From: CBDFKB01 sp965248715
GTDB lineage: Bacteria; Pseudomonadota; Alphaproteobacteria; Rhizobiales; Rhizobiaceae
Assembly: GCA_965248715.1 (NCBI GenBank)
Contig: CBDFKB010000008.1
Span: 1,488,001-1,552,000, forward strand
Direction of reading: 5' to 3'
DNA: 64,000 bases
Below are positions 54,008 to 61,744 of this stretch, piece after piece. The notes below the pieces were generated by a model. That model saw nothing but the letters and a program-made list of their open reading frames with translations, had not been told where the DNA came from and did not search any database. Numbering within the stretch: position 1 is the first letter of the stretch; the number at the start of each line of letters is the position of its first letter. The position numbers and the translations under genes are program-made.

Positions 54008-54110
54008 CTAGAGCGTGTTACCCAAAAGTGGGTACCGGTTTTGGGAAAATGACACGCATAAACAAAGAGGTAGCGCGACGAAGCTATTCCAACGCTTGGT
54101 GACAAGCGCT
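54008..54110. repeat. RIME-like palindromic repeat, type A
   Basis: From CTAGAGCGTGTTACCC to GACAAGCGCT, with core AAAAGTGGGTACCGGTTTT, linker ATAAACAAAGAGGTAG and second palindrome AGCGCGACGAAGCTATTCC onward. Confidence 0.9.
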
Positions 54111-54151
54111 CGGGTGAAATTAAATATTTGCGTTATGCGGAGTAAAGCACC

Positions 54152-54580
54152 ATGCGCCATTTGTTGACTGGGTTATGCATCCTTGCGGTGATTATGGCCG
54201 TGAATACTGGCAGCGCATCCGCGCAAATTATTTCTAACCTGTTTATTTCCGACACACTACCCGAATGCGACCATCCGAAAGTCGAAAGCAAAATCCGCAA
54301 GCGTTTCGCCAAGGCAGAAGAAAAACAGTGGCACCACGGGATCGCGCTTGGCGCCGTGCGCGATAAATCGCTGAAGCGGGTCGAATGGACAACCGGCAAG
54401 GGTATTTCGCGGCGCTATTGCCACGCCCATGCCGACATGTCGGACGGCCATACCCGCACCGTACATTATGTCATCGAACAGGATATGGGCTTTGCCGGCT
54501 ATGGTTGGAATGTGGAATTTTGCATCGGCGGTTTCGACCGCTGGATGACCTATGACGGCTATTGCCGATCTATACGCTGA
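54152..54580 (+). CDS. Secreted cysteine-containing protein, unknown function
   Basis: A 142-aa exported protein. Residues 1-24 form a clear signal peptide (LLTGLCILAVIMAVNTGSAS then AQ). The mature part has four cysteines (LPECDH, RRYCHAH, VEFCIGG and DGYCRS) that could form two disulfides in the periplasm, and it is rich in aromatic residues near the end. I do not recognise a named family. It lies between purN and pgsA on the same strand, preceded by a palindromic repeat. Confidence 0.78.
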   Translation: MRHLLTGLCILAVIMAVNTGSASAQIISNLFISDTLPECDHPKVESKIRKRFAKAEEKQWHHGIALGAVRDKSLKRVEWTTGKGISRRYCHAHADMSDGHTRTVHYVIEQDMGFAGYGWNVEFCIGGFDRWMTYDGYCRSIR

Positions 54581-54665
54581 GTGTGGGTTCAATCAGTTGC
54601 CCGCCGGCCATAATATGGTGCGTGCGCCGTTGCTATTTTGCTGCGGTTGATGTTCTTTTGCGGCG

Positions 54666-55268
54666 ATGAACAAATCTCGCACGCGAAAACCGCTCCGGTT
54701 CTGGAGCATCCCAAACATCTTGACCTATGGCCGCATCGTGGCCGTACCCTTGGTGGTATTGTGTTTTTTCATCGAGGGTCGATTAAACGGCAATGATTTT
54801 GCCCGCTGGTCAGCGCTGGCGATCTTTACAATCGCCTCGATCACTGATTTTTTCGACGGCTATCTGGCACGCATTTGGAAGCAGACTTCTGCGTTGGGGC
54901 GCATGCTGGATCCGATTGCCGACAAATTGCTGGTCGCCGCATGTCTATGTTTGCTTGCTGCCGACGGCACCATTGCCGGTTGGACGATTTGGGCCGCGAT
55001 CATCATTCTTTCGCGCGAAATCCTAGTATCCGGCCTGCGCGAATATCTGGCCGAATTAAAGGTTTCGGTGCCGGTCACCACTTTGGCCAAATGGAAGACA
55101 ACGGTACAGATGGTAGCAATTGGTTTTCTACTCGCCGGCCCGGCTGGCGACAAGGTTTTGCCCTATACCTCCGAGATCGGCATCGTTTTGTTATGGGTCG
55201 CTGCTGTGATTACCCTTTATACCGGCTGGGATTATTTTCGCGCCGGGATCAAGCATATGGTGGATTAG
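54666..55268 (+). CDS. pgsA: CDP-diacylglycerol-glycerol-3-phosphate phosphatidyltransferase
   Basis: A 200-aa inner-membrane enzyme that makes phosphatidylglycerol phosphate. WSIPNILTYGRIVAVPLVVL begins the first helix. The CDP-alcohol phosphotransferase signature is complete: Asp61, Asp64-Gly, Ala68-Arg69, Gly78, Asp82 and Asp86 in ITDFFDGYLARIWKQTSALG and RMLDPIADK. Hydrophobic segments elsewhere match the six-helix fold. uvrC, often its neighbour, is 2.7 kb away here. Confidence 0.94.
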   Translation: MNKSRTRKPLRFWSIPNILTYGRIVAVPLVVLCFFIEGRLNGNDFARWSALAIFTIASITDFFDGYLARIWKQTSALGRMLDPIADKLLVAACLCLLAADGTIAGWTIWAAIIILSREILVSGLREYLAELKVSVPVTTLAKWKTTVQMVAIGFLLAGPAGDKVLPYTSEIGIVLLWVAAVITLYTGWDYFRAGIKHMVD

Positions 55269-55364
55269 GCCATCGGGCCGTTACTCAGAATCAATTCTGT
55301 TTCTCGATTGGCGCGGCAGGCCGCCGGTGAAACGTCCGCAACGCGATACTTTCTCTGCGGGCAA

Positions 55365-55429
55365 GGGCGGTTTGTTGGGGCAGTTTGTTGGGGCGGTTTT
55401 GTGGGGCGGTTTGTTTGGGCGGTTTGTTG
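55365..55429. repeat. Five tandem copies of a 13-bp G/T-rich unit
   Basis: Units of GGGCGGTTTGTTG start at 55365, 55378, 55391, 55404 and 55417 with one or two changes each. The period is not a multiple of three, so it is unlikely to be coding. It lies in the pgsA-moaD spacer, where no gene is otherwise seen. Confidence 0.85.
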
Positions 55430-55566
55430 GGATGGGTGTATTGCGACAATATCGTCGCCGTGCCGCTTGACCGTACCCCCAGTATGGCCGGGCGCGACCC
55501 GCCTTGATCTTGGCGCAAAATCGCTCCATCACAATGGTTCCAATTAGCGGCATGATGCTCTAAATA

Positions 55567-55839
55567 ATGGACATGGCAAAGACGGTGACAATCGCATATT
55601 TCGCGCTGATCCGCGAACAGATCGGTACGAGTTCAGAGCAGGTCGAATTGCCGCAAGCGGTGGTTACGGTGGGCGAGCTGGTTGCTTGGCTAAGAGCGCG
55701 CGGACCTGAATTTGAACAAGCGTTCAGCGATGATGCGGCTGTGCGGGTGGCATTGGATTTCAGTCATGTGGACGACGCAAACGCGCCGCTTGCCGATGTG
55801 GCCGAGATTGCCTTTTTCCCACCAATGACCGGCGGCTGA
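55567..55839 (+). CDS. moaD: Molybdopterin synthase sulfur carrier subunit
   Basis: A 90-aa ubiquitin-fold protein ending in the required Gly-Gly (FFPPMTGG), which is thiocarboxylated and donates sulfur for molybdopterin. TIAYFALIREQIGTSSEQVE is the family start. Two in-frame ATGs two codons apart are possible starts. moaE follows 12 bases later, giving the complete MPT synthase. Confidence 0.94.
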   Translation: MDMAKTVTIAYFALIREQIGTSSEQVELPQAVVTVGELVAWLRARGPEFEQAFSDDAAVRVALDFSHVDDANAPLADVAEIAFFPPMTGG

Positions 55840-55851
55840 CCAGGCACCGTC

Positions 55852-56322
55852 ATGAACCAACAACCGATCGTTGCGACCGTGCGCATCCAAAGCGGCGATT
55901 TCCATATCGCGGCCGAGATCAGCGCGCTTTGTGCCGGGCACAGCAATATTGGCGCGGTCGCCACCTTTACCGGCCTGTGCCGCGACGAAGATGCAAAACT
56001 GCGCGCGCTGGAGCTGGAACATTATCCCGGCATGGCGCAAGCCGAACTGACCAGGATCGCTGACCAAGCAATTGCCCGTTGGCAACTCATCGGCTTGACG
56101 GTGATCCACCGGCACGGCCTAATCAAACCAGGTGAAAATATCGTGTTGGTGATCGCTGCCGCCAAGCACCGCCAGGCCGCATTCGCGGCAGCCGGCTCGG
56201 TAATGGATTTCTTGAAAACCCGGGCGCCATTTTGGAAGAAAGAACATCTGAGCGACGGTAGCACCGGCGCATGGGTCGAGGCCCGGGCCGAAGACGACGA
56301 AGCGGCAGAACGCTGGAATTAG
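55852..56322 (+). CDS. moaE: Molybdopterin synthase catalytic subunit
   Basis: A 156-aa partner of MoaD that converts precursor Z into molybdopterin. GAVATFTGLCRDED, LELEHYPGMAQAEL, VIHRHGLIKPGENIVLV and the catalytic-lysine region RAPFWKKEHL are present. Cotranscribed with moaD. No other molybdenum cofactor genes are in the window. Confidence 0.95.
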   Translation: MNQQPIVATVRIQSGDFHIAAEISALCAGHSNIGAVATFTGLCRDEDAKLRALELEHYPGMAQAELTRIADQAIARWQLIGLTVIHRHGLIKPGENIVLVIAAAKHRQAAFAAAGSVMDFLKTRAPFWKKEHLSDGSTGAWVEARAEDDEAAERWN

Positions 56323-56377
56323 CGTCTTTCCTGTTTAAATGAGAACGGTTGAACCCAGGCACTTTGTGTTCTGGCAA

Positions 56378-56546
56378 CTAGTGGTTCGATTCTAACATTT
56401 GCGTCCCGTTGCAACACTCTGGTTTGCAAATGTTGGAATCAAAAGAATCACTAGCAAGATATTGAATCTAATGGGTTTTTTAAATTTAACATTTGACAAA
56501 CGACGATGCTGTAAATGGGACTCAAATGTCAAATTCATTCCACTAG
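56378..56546. repeat. Paired-hairpin repeat, copy 2
   Basis: CTAGTGGTTCGATTCTAACA at the left and the complement-like CAAATTCATTCCACTAG at the right bound two hairpins. The first pairs GATTCTAACATTTGC with GCAAATGTTGGAATC, and the second pairs AATTTAACATTTGA with TCAAATGTCAAATT. The linker TCACTAGCAAG is identical to that of copy 1 at 25541-25706. Confidence 0.75.
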
Positions 56547-56642
56547 AGCGTGTCACGAAGCGTTGGAGTAGCTTCGTCGCGCTATCTCTTTGTATATGCG
56601 TGTCACCCAAAACCGGTGCCCACTTTTGGGTGACACGCACTA
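56543..56642. repeat. RIME-like palindromic repeat, type A
   Basis: From CTAGAGCGTGTCACGAAGCG to GTGACACGCACTA, sharing its left CTAG with the paired-hairpin repeat. The core reads CCCAAAACCGGTGCCCACTTTTGGG. Confidence 0.9.
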
Positions 56643-56645
56643 AGC

Positions 56646-57110
56646 CTATTTCTCCACCGCTTCAGGGCTATCGCCCATTAAATAGCGCGGGCCCGCACCT
56701 AATCCTTTTGCCCGGTCCTGCGGATTGTATAGGCTGCATTTGCGCAGGGATAAGCATCCACAGCCAACACAACCGTCAAGTTTGTCGCGAAGCAGGGTCA
56801 GCAACGCGATTTTGGCGTCGATCTCTTTACCAAAATCGTGGCCAATTTGGGTCCAGTCCTTTTTCGTCGGAGTACGCTGATCAGGCAGCTTTTTTAGTTG
56901 GAAACCGATCTGTTCGATTGAAAAGCCGAGCTGCTGGGCGATCATAACAAACGACAGCCGGCGAATGTCTGAGCGCATAAATACCCGCTGGCCACCGGCA
57001 TTGCGGGTCGGCGCGACCAGGCCGCGCTCTTCATAAAACCGGATCGCTGAAACCGACAAGCTGGTTCTGGCCGCCACTTCGCCGATCGACAACAAATCGC
57101 TTCGCCGCAT
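56646..57110 (-). CDS. soxR: Redox-sensitive transcriptional activator SoxR
   Basis: A 154-aa MerR-family regulator. The winged helix is LLSIGEVAARTSLSVSAIRF and YEERGLV, followed by the dimerisation helix. The [2Fe-2S] cysteines are Cys114, 117, 119 and 125 in GCVGCGCLSLRKCSL. Oxidation of the cluster by redox-cycling compounds switches the target promoter on. I chose the ATG at 57110 with GGAG 6 bases upstream; the open frame beyond it crosses the operator. Divergent from a glyoxalase-fold gene, with a SoxR box between them. Confidence 0.95.
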   Translation of the reverse strand: MRRSDLLSIGEVAARTSLSVSAIRFYEERGLVAPTRNAGGQRVFMRSDIRRLSFVMIAQQLGFSIEQIGFQLKKLPDQRTPTKKDWTQIGHDFGKEIDAKIALLTLLRDKLDGCVGCGCLSLRKCSLYNPQDRAKGLGAGPRYLMGDSPEAVEK

Positions 57111-57133
57111 CGTCTTCTCCAAAAAAAAAGCAC

Positions 57134-57164
57134 TTGACCTCAAGTTAACTTGAGCAATTACATT
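57134..57164 (+). promoter_or_regulatory. SoxR operator and long-spacer promoter
   Basis: CCTCAAGTTAACTTGAGC at 57138-57155 matches the SoxR box CCTCAAGTTAACTTGAGG at 17 of 18 positions. A -35 TTGACC (57134-57139) and -10 TACATT (57159-57164) lie 19 bases apart, the overlong spacer typical of MerR/SoxR-activated promoters. Oriented to the glyoxalase-fold gene. Confidence 0.88.
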
Positions 57165-57209
57165 GGCACGAATGCCACAAAAAGGCACTCTTTCAGAAAG
57201 GAATTTCTC

Positions 57210-57593
57210 ATGACCGCCGCAACGCTTGAACATGTCAACATCACGGTTACCGACAGCCAACAAACCGCAGATTTGCTATGCCAATTGTTCGGCTGGCACA
57301 TTCGATGGCAAGGCTCAGCAATCCATGGCGGCTATACGGTCCACGTGGGAGCCGATGACAATTATCTCGCCGTCTATTCGCCGGGTAAAATTGTCAATAG
57401 CGACATTTCCAGCTATCAGCAAAAGGGCGGGTTGAACCATGTTGGAGTTGTTGTCGAAGACCTCGATGTCACCGAAAAACGAGTTCTTGATGCCGGCTTT
57501 AAGACTTTCAGCCACGCCGATTATGAACCGGGAAAACGCTTTTACTTCGATGGCCCGGACGGGTTAGAGTTTGAAGTCGTCAGCTACGCCTGA
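57210..57593 (+). CDS. VOC (glyoxalase-fold) protein, likely SoxR target
   Basis: A 127-aa vicinal-oxygen-chelate protein with two beta-alpha-beta-beta-beta modules: LEHVNITVTDSQQTADLLCQ and LNHVGVVVEDLDVTEKRVLD, ending YFDGPDGLEFEVVSYA. The His and Glu positions are compatible with a metal site. The family covers glyoxalases, dioxygenases and drug-binding proteins, so the substrate is open. AAGGA precedes the ATG at 57210. The promoter carries a SoxR box, so a role in redox-cycler or electrophile resistance is inferred. Confidence 0.9.
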   Translation: MTAATLEHVNITVTDSQQTADLLCQLFGWHIRWQGSAIHGGYTVHVGADDNYLAVYSPGKIVNSDISSYQQKGGLNHVGVVVEDLDVTEKRVLDAGFKTFSHADYEPGKRFYFDGPDGLEFEVVSYA

Positions 57594-57689
57594 CGGCTGC
57601 TGCTGCCGGGGTTCGGCGCGCATGCCCCTCCTGCCTATCATCATGCGGCGCAGGCCCAAGGATGACTTATGATCGGCCGATCGTGACTA

Positions 57690-57792
57690 TAGCGTGTCAC
57701 CCAAAAGTGGGTACCGGTTTTGAGAAAAATAACACGCATAAACAAACAGATAGCGTGACGAAGCAATTCCAACGCTTCGTGACAAGCGCTAG
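57690..57792. repeat. RIME-like palindromic repeat, type A
   Basis: TAGCGTGTCACCC to GACAAGCGCTAG with core AAAAGTGGGTACCGGTTTT. Abuts a type B copy, sharing the CTAG at 57789-57792. Confidence 0.9.
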
Positions 57793-57895
57793 GGCGTATT
57801 CCCGAAAAGTGTGTAGCGGTTTTCGGATAAGAATACGCGACAAAACAAACAGATAGCGCGACGAAGCTATTCCAACGCTTCGTAAAAAGCGCTAG
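57789..57895. repeat. RIME-like palindromic repeat, type B
   Basis: CTAGGGCGTATTCCCG to AAAAAGCGCTAG with core AAAAGTGTGTAGCGGTTTT and GCGTATTC/GAATACGC arms. Its second palindrome is nearly identical to that of the adjacent type A copy. Confidence 0.9.
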
Positions 57896-57971
57896 AACCT
57901 GTGGACATTCATGATTGTGGTGCCAATTTGATCAAATCCATTCGGGATGCGGCCAATTGCCAAGCCTGCCT
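57896..57971. repeat. IS5-end-like relict before uvrC
   Basis: After CTAG, AACCTGTGGACATTCATGAT resembles the IS5-type terminus at 16257. TGTGGTGCCAATTTGATCAA follows, as at 4307 and 5936. Only one end is present. Confidence 0.55.
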
Positions 57972-59963
57972 TTATCCGCGCTCGTGGAAGTGGTCGTAAA
58001 TAATCTTGGCAATGGTTGACGATATACCCTCGACTGCCGCCAAATCGGCGAGCGCGGCGCGGCTCACTGCCTTGGCCGAACCGAAACGATGCAACAGCGC
58101 CCGTTTGCGCGCCGGGCCGATGCCGCCGACCTCGTCGAGCGGGTTGGCGGTCAACGCTTTCTTGCGTCGGGCCCGGTGCGAACCGATGGCAAATCGGTGC
58201 GCCTCGTCGCGTAGGCGCTGAATAAAATACAATACCGGATCACGCGGTGCCAAGGTAAACGGTGCGGCCCCGGTCGTGAAAAACCGCTCGCGCCCGGCGT
58301 CCCGGTCCGGGCCCTTGGCGATGCCGACCACCGCAATTTGGTCCTGCAATTCCAGTTCGCTAAGTGCTGCGAACGCCGCGTTTAGCTGGCCCCGGCCGCC
58401 ATCGATCAAGATCAAATCCGGCCAAGGTGCAAGGATACCGTCTTCGGTTTCTTGTGCCGCCCTTATTCCTATCTCACGCTTTAAACGCGCAAAGCGACGC
58501 GAAATCACCTCGTGCATCATGGCATAATCATCACCCGGGGTCACATCCTCGCCTTTGATATTGAATTTTCGGTAATGGCTCTTGGAAAACCCGTCCGGTC
58601 CAGCAACTACCATGGCACCGACCGCATTGGTGCCCATGATGTGGGAATTGTCGTAGACCTCGATCCGCCCCGGTGTTGATGCGAGACCAAACACTAGCGC
58701 CAAGCCCTCAAGCAGGCGCGCCTGGGTAACCGTGTCGGCCAATTTGCGGCCAAGCGCCTCGCGAGCATTGGCAAGCGCGTGGTCGCTCAGCGCCCGTTTC
58801 TCGCCCCGCCTTGGCGCGATAATCTTTATCCGCCGCCCGGATCGGCTCGACAGCGCTTCAGCCAGCAAATCCTGTTCGTCCACCGGCACCGACAGCAACA
58901 CCACACGTGGGCACGGCTTGTCGTCGTAAAACTGGCTTAGAAACGCTCCCAACACTTCAGGCCCGAGCAAGCTTTTGTCGGCGCGTGGAAAATAAGCCCG
59001 ATTGCCCCAGTTCTGGCCGGTACGGAAAAAGAAAACCTGGATGCAGGTCATACCGCCGTCCTGGTGTACGGCAAAAACGTCGGCTTCTTCTACCGTGCCG
59101 GGATTGATCCCCTGGTGGGCCTGAATGTGCGATAGGGCGGAAATACGGTCGCGGTAACGCGCGGCGCGCTCGAAATCCAGCTCCTGCGATGCCTGCTGCA
59201 TTTGTTGCGACAAATTGGCGATCGTTTGTCGGCTTTTGCCGGACAAAAACCCCATCGCCTGGCCGGTCAACTGCTCATAGTCCTTAAGCGAAATCTCGCC
59301 GGTGCAAGGCGCCGCGCAACGCTTGATCTGGTGCAACAAACAAGGTCGGGAGCGCCCATCATAGGCGGTGTCGGAACAGGTGCGAACCAAAAACGCTTTC
59401 TGCATGGCATTGATCGTGCGGGTCACAGCGCCGGCAGAAGCAAACGGGCCGAAATAGCGGCGGTTGCGCGCGCGCGCGCCACGGTGTTTGAAAATACCGG
59501 GCGCCCGGTGGTCGGTGTTAAGAACGATATAGGGAAAGGATTTATCGTCACGCAACAGCACATTAAATCGCGGTCGCAAGCGCTTGATCAAATTGGCTTC
59601 AAGCAGCAGCGCCTCGGTCTCTGTGTGGGTGGTGACGAACTCCATGGTCGTGGTCTGCGTGATCATGCGGGCGATGCGGTTGGTGTGGCCGCCAGAACGG
59701 GTGTAACTGGTGACCCGTTTTTTCAGCGAATGGGCCTTGCCGACATAAAGTACATCGCCAGCGGCATTAAACATGCGATAGACACCGGGCGCATTGGGCA
59801 AATGTTTGACGAATTCGGCGATAACCTGAGCGCCCGACAAATCGGACAAATCACGGCCCGCCTCTTCCCAGATGATATCCTTGGCAGCACCCAGCGTGTC
59901 GGCAATGCCGGCAACCGGTTTGGCCGGCAGCGGTTTGGCGGGTTTGGAGCTAACATCGGCCAT
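57972..59963 (-). CDS. uvrC: Excinuclease ABC subunit C
   Basis: A 663-aa nuclease of nucleotide excision repair making both incisions. The GIY-YIG domain (PGVYRMFNAAGDVLYVGKAH) performs the 3' cut. A UVR motif region (about residues 245-280), the RNase H-like domain with VYDNSHIMGTNAVGAMV and LILIDGGRGQLNAA for the 5' cut, and C-terminal helix-hairpin-helix motifs (LDEVGGIGPARKRALLHRFG) follow. A short N-terminal Lys/Pro-rich extension is present. Six bases after the SDR gene on the same strand. Confidence 0.97.
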   Translation of the reverse strand: MADVSSKPAKPLPAKPVAGIADTLGAAKDIIWEEAGRDLSDLSGAQVIAEFVKHLPNAPGVYRMFNAAGDVLYVGKAHSLKKRVTSYTRSGGHTNRIARMITQTTTMEFVTTHTETEALLLEANLIKRLRPRFNVLLRDDKSFPYIVLNTDHRAPGIFKHRGARARNRRYFGPFASAGAVTRTINAMQKAFLVRTCSDTAYDGRSRPCLLHQIKRCAAPCTGEISLKDYEQLTGQAMGFLSGKSRQTIANLSQQMQQASQELDFERAARYRDRISALSHIQAHQGINPGTVEEADVFAVHQDGGMTCIQVFFFRTGQNWGNRAYFPRADKSLLGPEVLGAFLSQFYDDKPCPRVVLLSVPVDEQDLLAEALSSRSGRRIKIIAPRRGEKRALSDHALANAREALGRKLADTVTQARLLEGLALVFGLASTPGRIEVYDNSHIMGTNAVGAMVVAGPDGFSKSHYRKFNIKGEDVTPGDDYAMMHEVISRRFARLKREIGIRAAQETEDGILAPWPDLILIDGGRGQLNAAFAALSELELQDQIAVVGIAKGPDRDAGRERFFTTGAAPFTLAPRDPVLYFIQRLRDEAHRFAIGSHRARRKKALTANPLDEVGGIGPARKRALLHRFGSAKAVSRAALADLAAVEGISSTIAKIIYDHFHERG

Positions 59964-59969
59964 CGCCGC

Positions 59970-60734
59970 CTACTCCGCCACGCCGTCAACATCCGGCGTT
60001 TGCCAAGCAAGATGCTGGCCACCATCAAGCGCGATCATTTGCCCGGTCACCGCTGGCGTATGGTAAAAAAAGCGAATGGTGCGTCCGAAATCGGCCAGTT
60101 GCGGGCCGTTTTGCATCGGCAGACTTTCGACTTGGCGAGCAAAATCCGCAGCACTTTGGCGCTGGCTGGACAAGGTTGGTCCGGGGCCGATGGCATTGAC
60201 GCGGATGCGCGGCGCCAGCGCCTGTGCCATGGTGATCGTCGCCGTCCACAGCGCCGATTTCGACAAGGTGTAGGAAAAAAACCGCGGGTTCAACCGCAAC
60301 ACCCGCTGATCGATTATATTGACCACCAGGCCCTCGACGGTGCCGCCATTTTGCGCCGCAAACAATTGTGTAAGCAGGGCTGGCGCCTTGACGTGGACGG
60401 CAAAATGGTCGTCCCATAACGCTTCATTGAATTCGCTGACACTATCATCTTCGAAGATCGAGGCATTGTTGATCAACAAATCAACCGGCCCCAGTGCGGC
60501 GTTGGTGGCCGCAAACAATTGCCGCACATCGTCGCTATTGGTCAGGTCGCCTGGCACCGTGCACGCCTTCACCCCACGGGCCAGCGCCTGGTCGACCAAC
60601 GCTTTTGCCCGCGAACCGGCCTTGCGGCTGTGCACGGCCACGTTAAAACCCGCCGCCGACAAATCGTCAACGATCGCGGCACCGATCCGCACTGCCGCGC
60701 CGGTAATGAGCGCTGTGGCGGGCCCTTTGCTCAA
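59970..60734 (-). CDS. SDR family oxidoreductase
   Basis: A 254-aa short-chain dehydrogenase/reductase. Coenzyme motif ALITGAAVRIGAAIVDDLS, the LLINNASIFEDD (NNA) motif, catalytic Tyr/Lys in SYTLSKSAL, and GPGPTLSS after strand six. The pattern resembles the FolM/pteridine reductase-like subgroup, but the substrate is not certain. The start is TTG at 60734, overlapping the stop codon of the exchanger gene (TTGA). The frame is open far upstream, but only within that gene. Likely cotranscribed with the exchanger gene and uvrC. Confidence 0.88.
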   Translation of the reverse strand: MSKGPATALITGAAVRIGAAIVDDLSAAGFNVAVHSRKAGSRAKALVDQALARGVKACTVPGDLTNSDDVRQLFAATNAALGPVDLLINNASIFEDDSVSEFNEALWDDHFAVHVKAPALLTQLFAAQNGGTVEGLVVNIIDQRVLRLNPRFFSYTLSKSALWTATITMAQALAPRIRVNAIGPGPTLSSQRQSAADFARQVESLPMQNGPQLADFGRTIRFFYHTPAVTGQMIALDGGQHLAWQTPDVDGVAE

Positions 60735-61678
60735 AACAAAAATGCCTGGGCAATATAGACGACATAACCAGCGGTCATCAGCCCTCCTACCCGTTTGCCG
60801 ATTCCAATTTGGAAATGTACCAGAAACCAAACCAGAAGCGAGGCGGCAAGCATGATCCACATATCATACGCAATAATTTGATGACCGACCGGTATCGGAG
60901 CGATTACCACGGTAATGCCCATGATGGCGGCAATGTTGAAGATGCTGGAGCCGACCACATTGCCGATCGCCAGTGAGGCATTGTTGCGACGAACCGCCAT
61001 AATGCCGGTCGCCAATTCCGGTAATGAGGTGCCGAGCGCGAGTACGGTCAACCCGATCACCTCATCGGAGATATTCCAAGAACGGGCAATTTCGGTGGCT
61101 GAACGCACGGTCAAATCGGCGCCAAGCGGCAAGGCGGCGAACCCGATCATTAAGAATGCGACGATCACGCCAGTGCCGCTCGGCGGATGTTCCAAGTCTT
61201 GGTGATAATCGTGTACGATATCCGCTTCGGCCGTAGCCCTGGCTGAATGGAGCTGAGCGCTGAGAAACAGCACCAGCAGCACCAGCAATAACAATCCGTT
61301 GTAGCGGGTGAGCTCGCCGGACGCGAGCATCACCATGAACAAGGCGGTAAAACCGATCATCACCACAACATTGCGCTGCAAGCCATCGAGATGACCCGGT
61401 GACTTTTTCATTAGGCCAGGAAGGCCAAGCACCAGCAATATGTTGGTAATATTGGAACCCACCACATTGCCGATCGCCAGGCCGCCGGAGCCGCCAAGTG
61501 CTGCTTGAACCGACAGAAACAGTTCCGGTGCCGAAGTGCCGAGCGCTACAATAGTAAGACCAATGATCAACGGCGGCACTGCTAATCGCGCGGCCAGGCG
61601 GACCGATCCGCGCACCAACATGTCGCCACCGACGAGCAATATGGTAAGACCGAGCGAGAGTATCAGATAGTCAACCAT
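60731..61678 (-). CDS. Calcium/sodium antiporter (CaCA family)
   Basis: A 315-aa inner-membrane exchanger with ten helices in two inverted halves. The alpha repeats contain the signature acidic residues: GLTIVALGTSAPELFLSVQA and IGNVVGSNITNILLVLGLPG in the first half, VIGLTVLALGTSLPELATGI and IGNVVGSSIFNIAAIMGITV in the second. It exchanges Na+ or H+ for Ca2+, like YrbG. Upstream gene of a probable exchanger-SDR-uvrC operon. Confidence 0.94.
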   Translation of the reverse strand: MVDYLILSLGLTILLVGGDMLVRGSVRLAARLAVPPLIIGLTIVALGTSAPELFLSVQAALGGSGGLAIGNVVGSNITNILLVLGLPGLMKKSPGHLDGLQRNVVVMIGFTALFMVMLASGELTRYNGLLLLVLLVLFLSAQLHSARATAEADIVHDYHQDLEHPPSGTGVIVAFLMIGFAALPLGADLTVRSATEIARSWNISDEVIGLTVLALGTSLPELATGIMAVRRNNASLAIGNVVGSSIFNIAAIMGITVVIAPIPVGHQIIAYDMWIMLAASLLVWFLVHFQIGIGKRVGGLMTAGYVVYIAQAFLF

Positions 61679-61744
61679 GACGAGTTACACCGCAATTAAA
61701 GTCTCTACTGTCTAAATGGGACAATTAGCGCTATTTGCGTCAAC

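Noticed and set aside
55281..55553. 90-codon minus-strand frame with NKPP-type repeats
   Set aside because: The repetition comes from a 13-bp DNA tandem repeat whose period breaks codon phase; likely noncoding.
59202..60419. A 405-codon plus-strand frame opposite uvrC and the SDR gene
   Set aside because: Spans two conserved genes on the other strand and has no recognisable domain.
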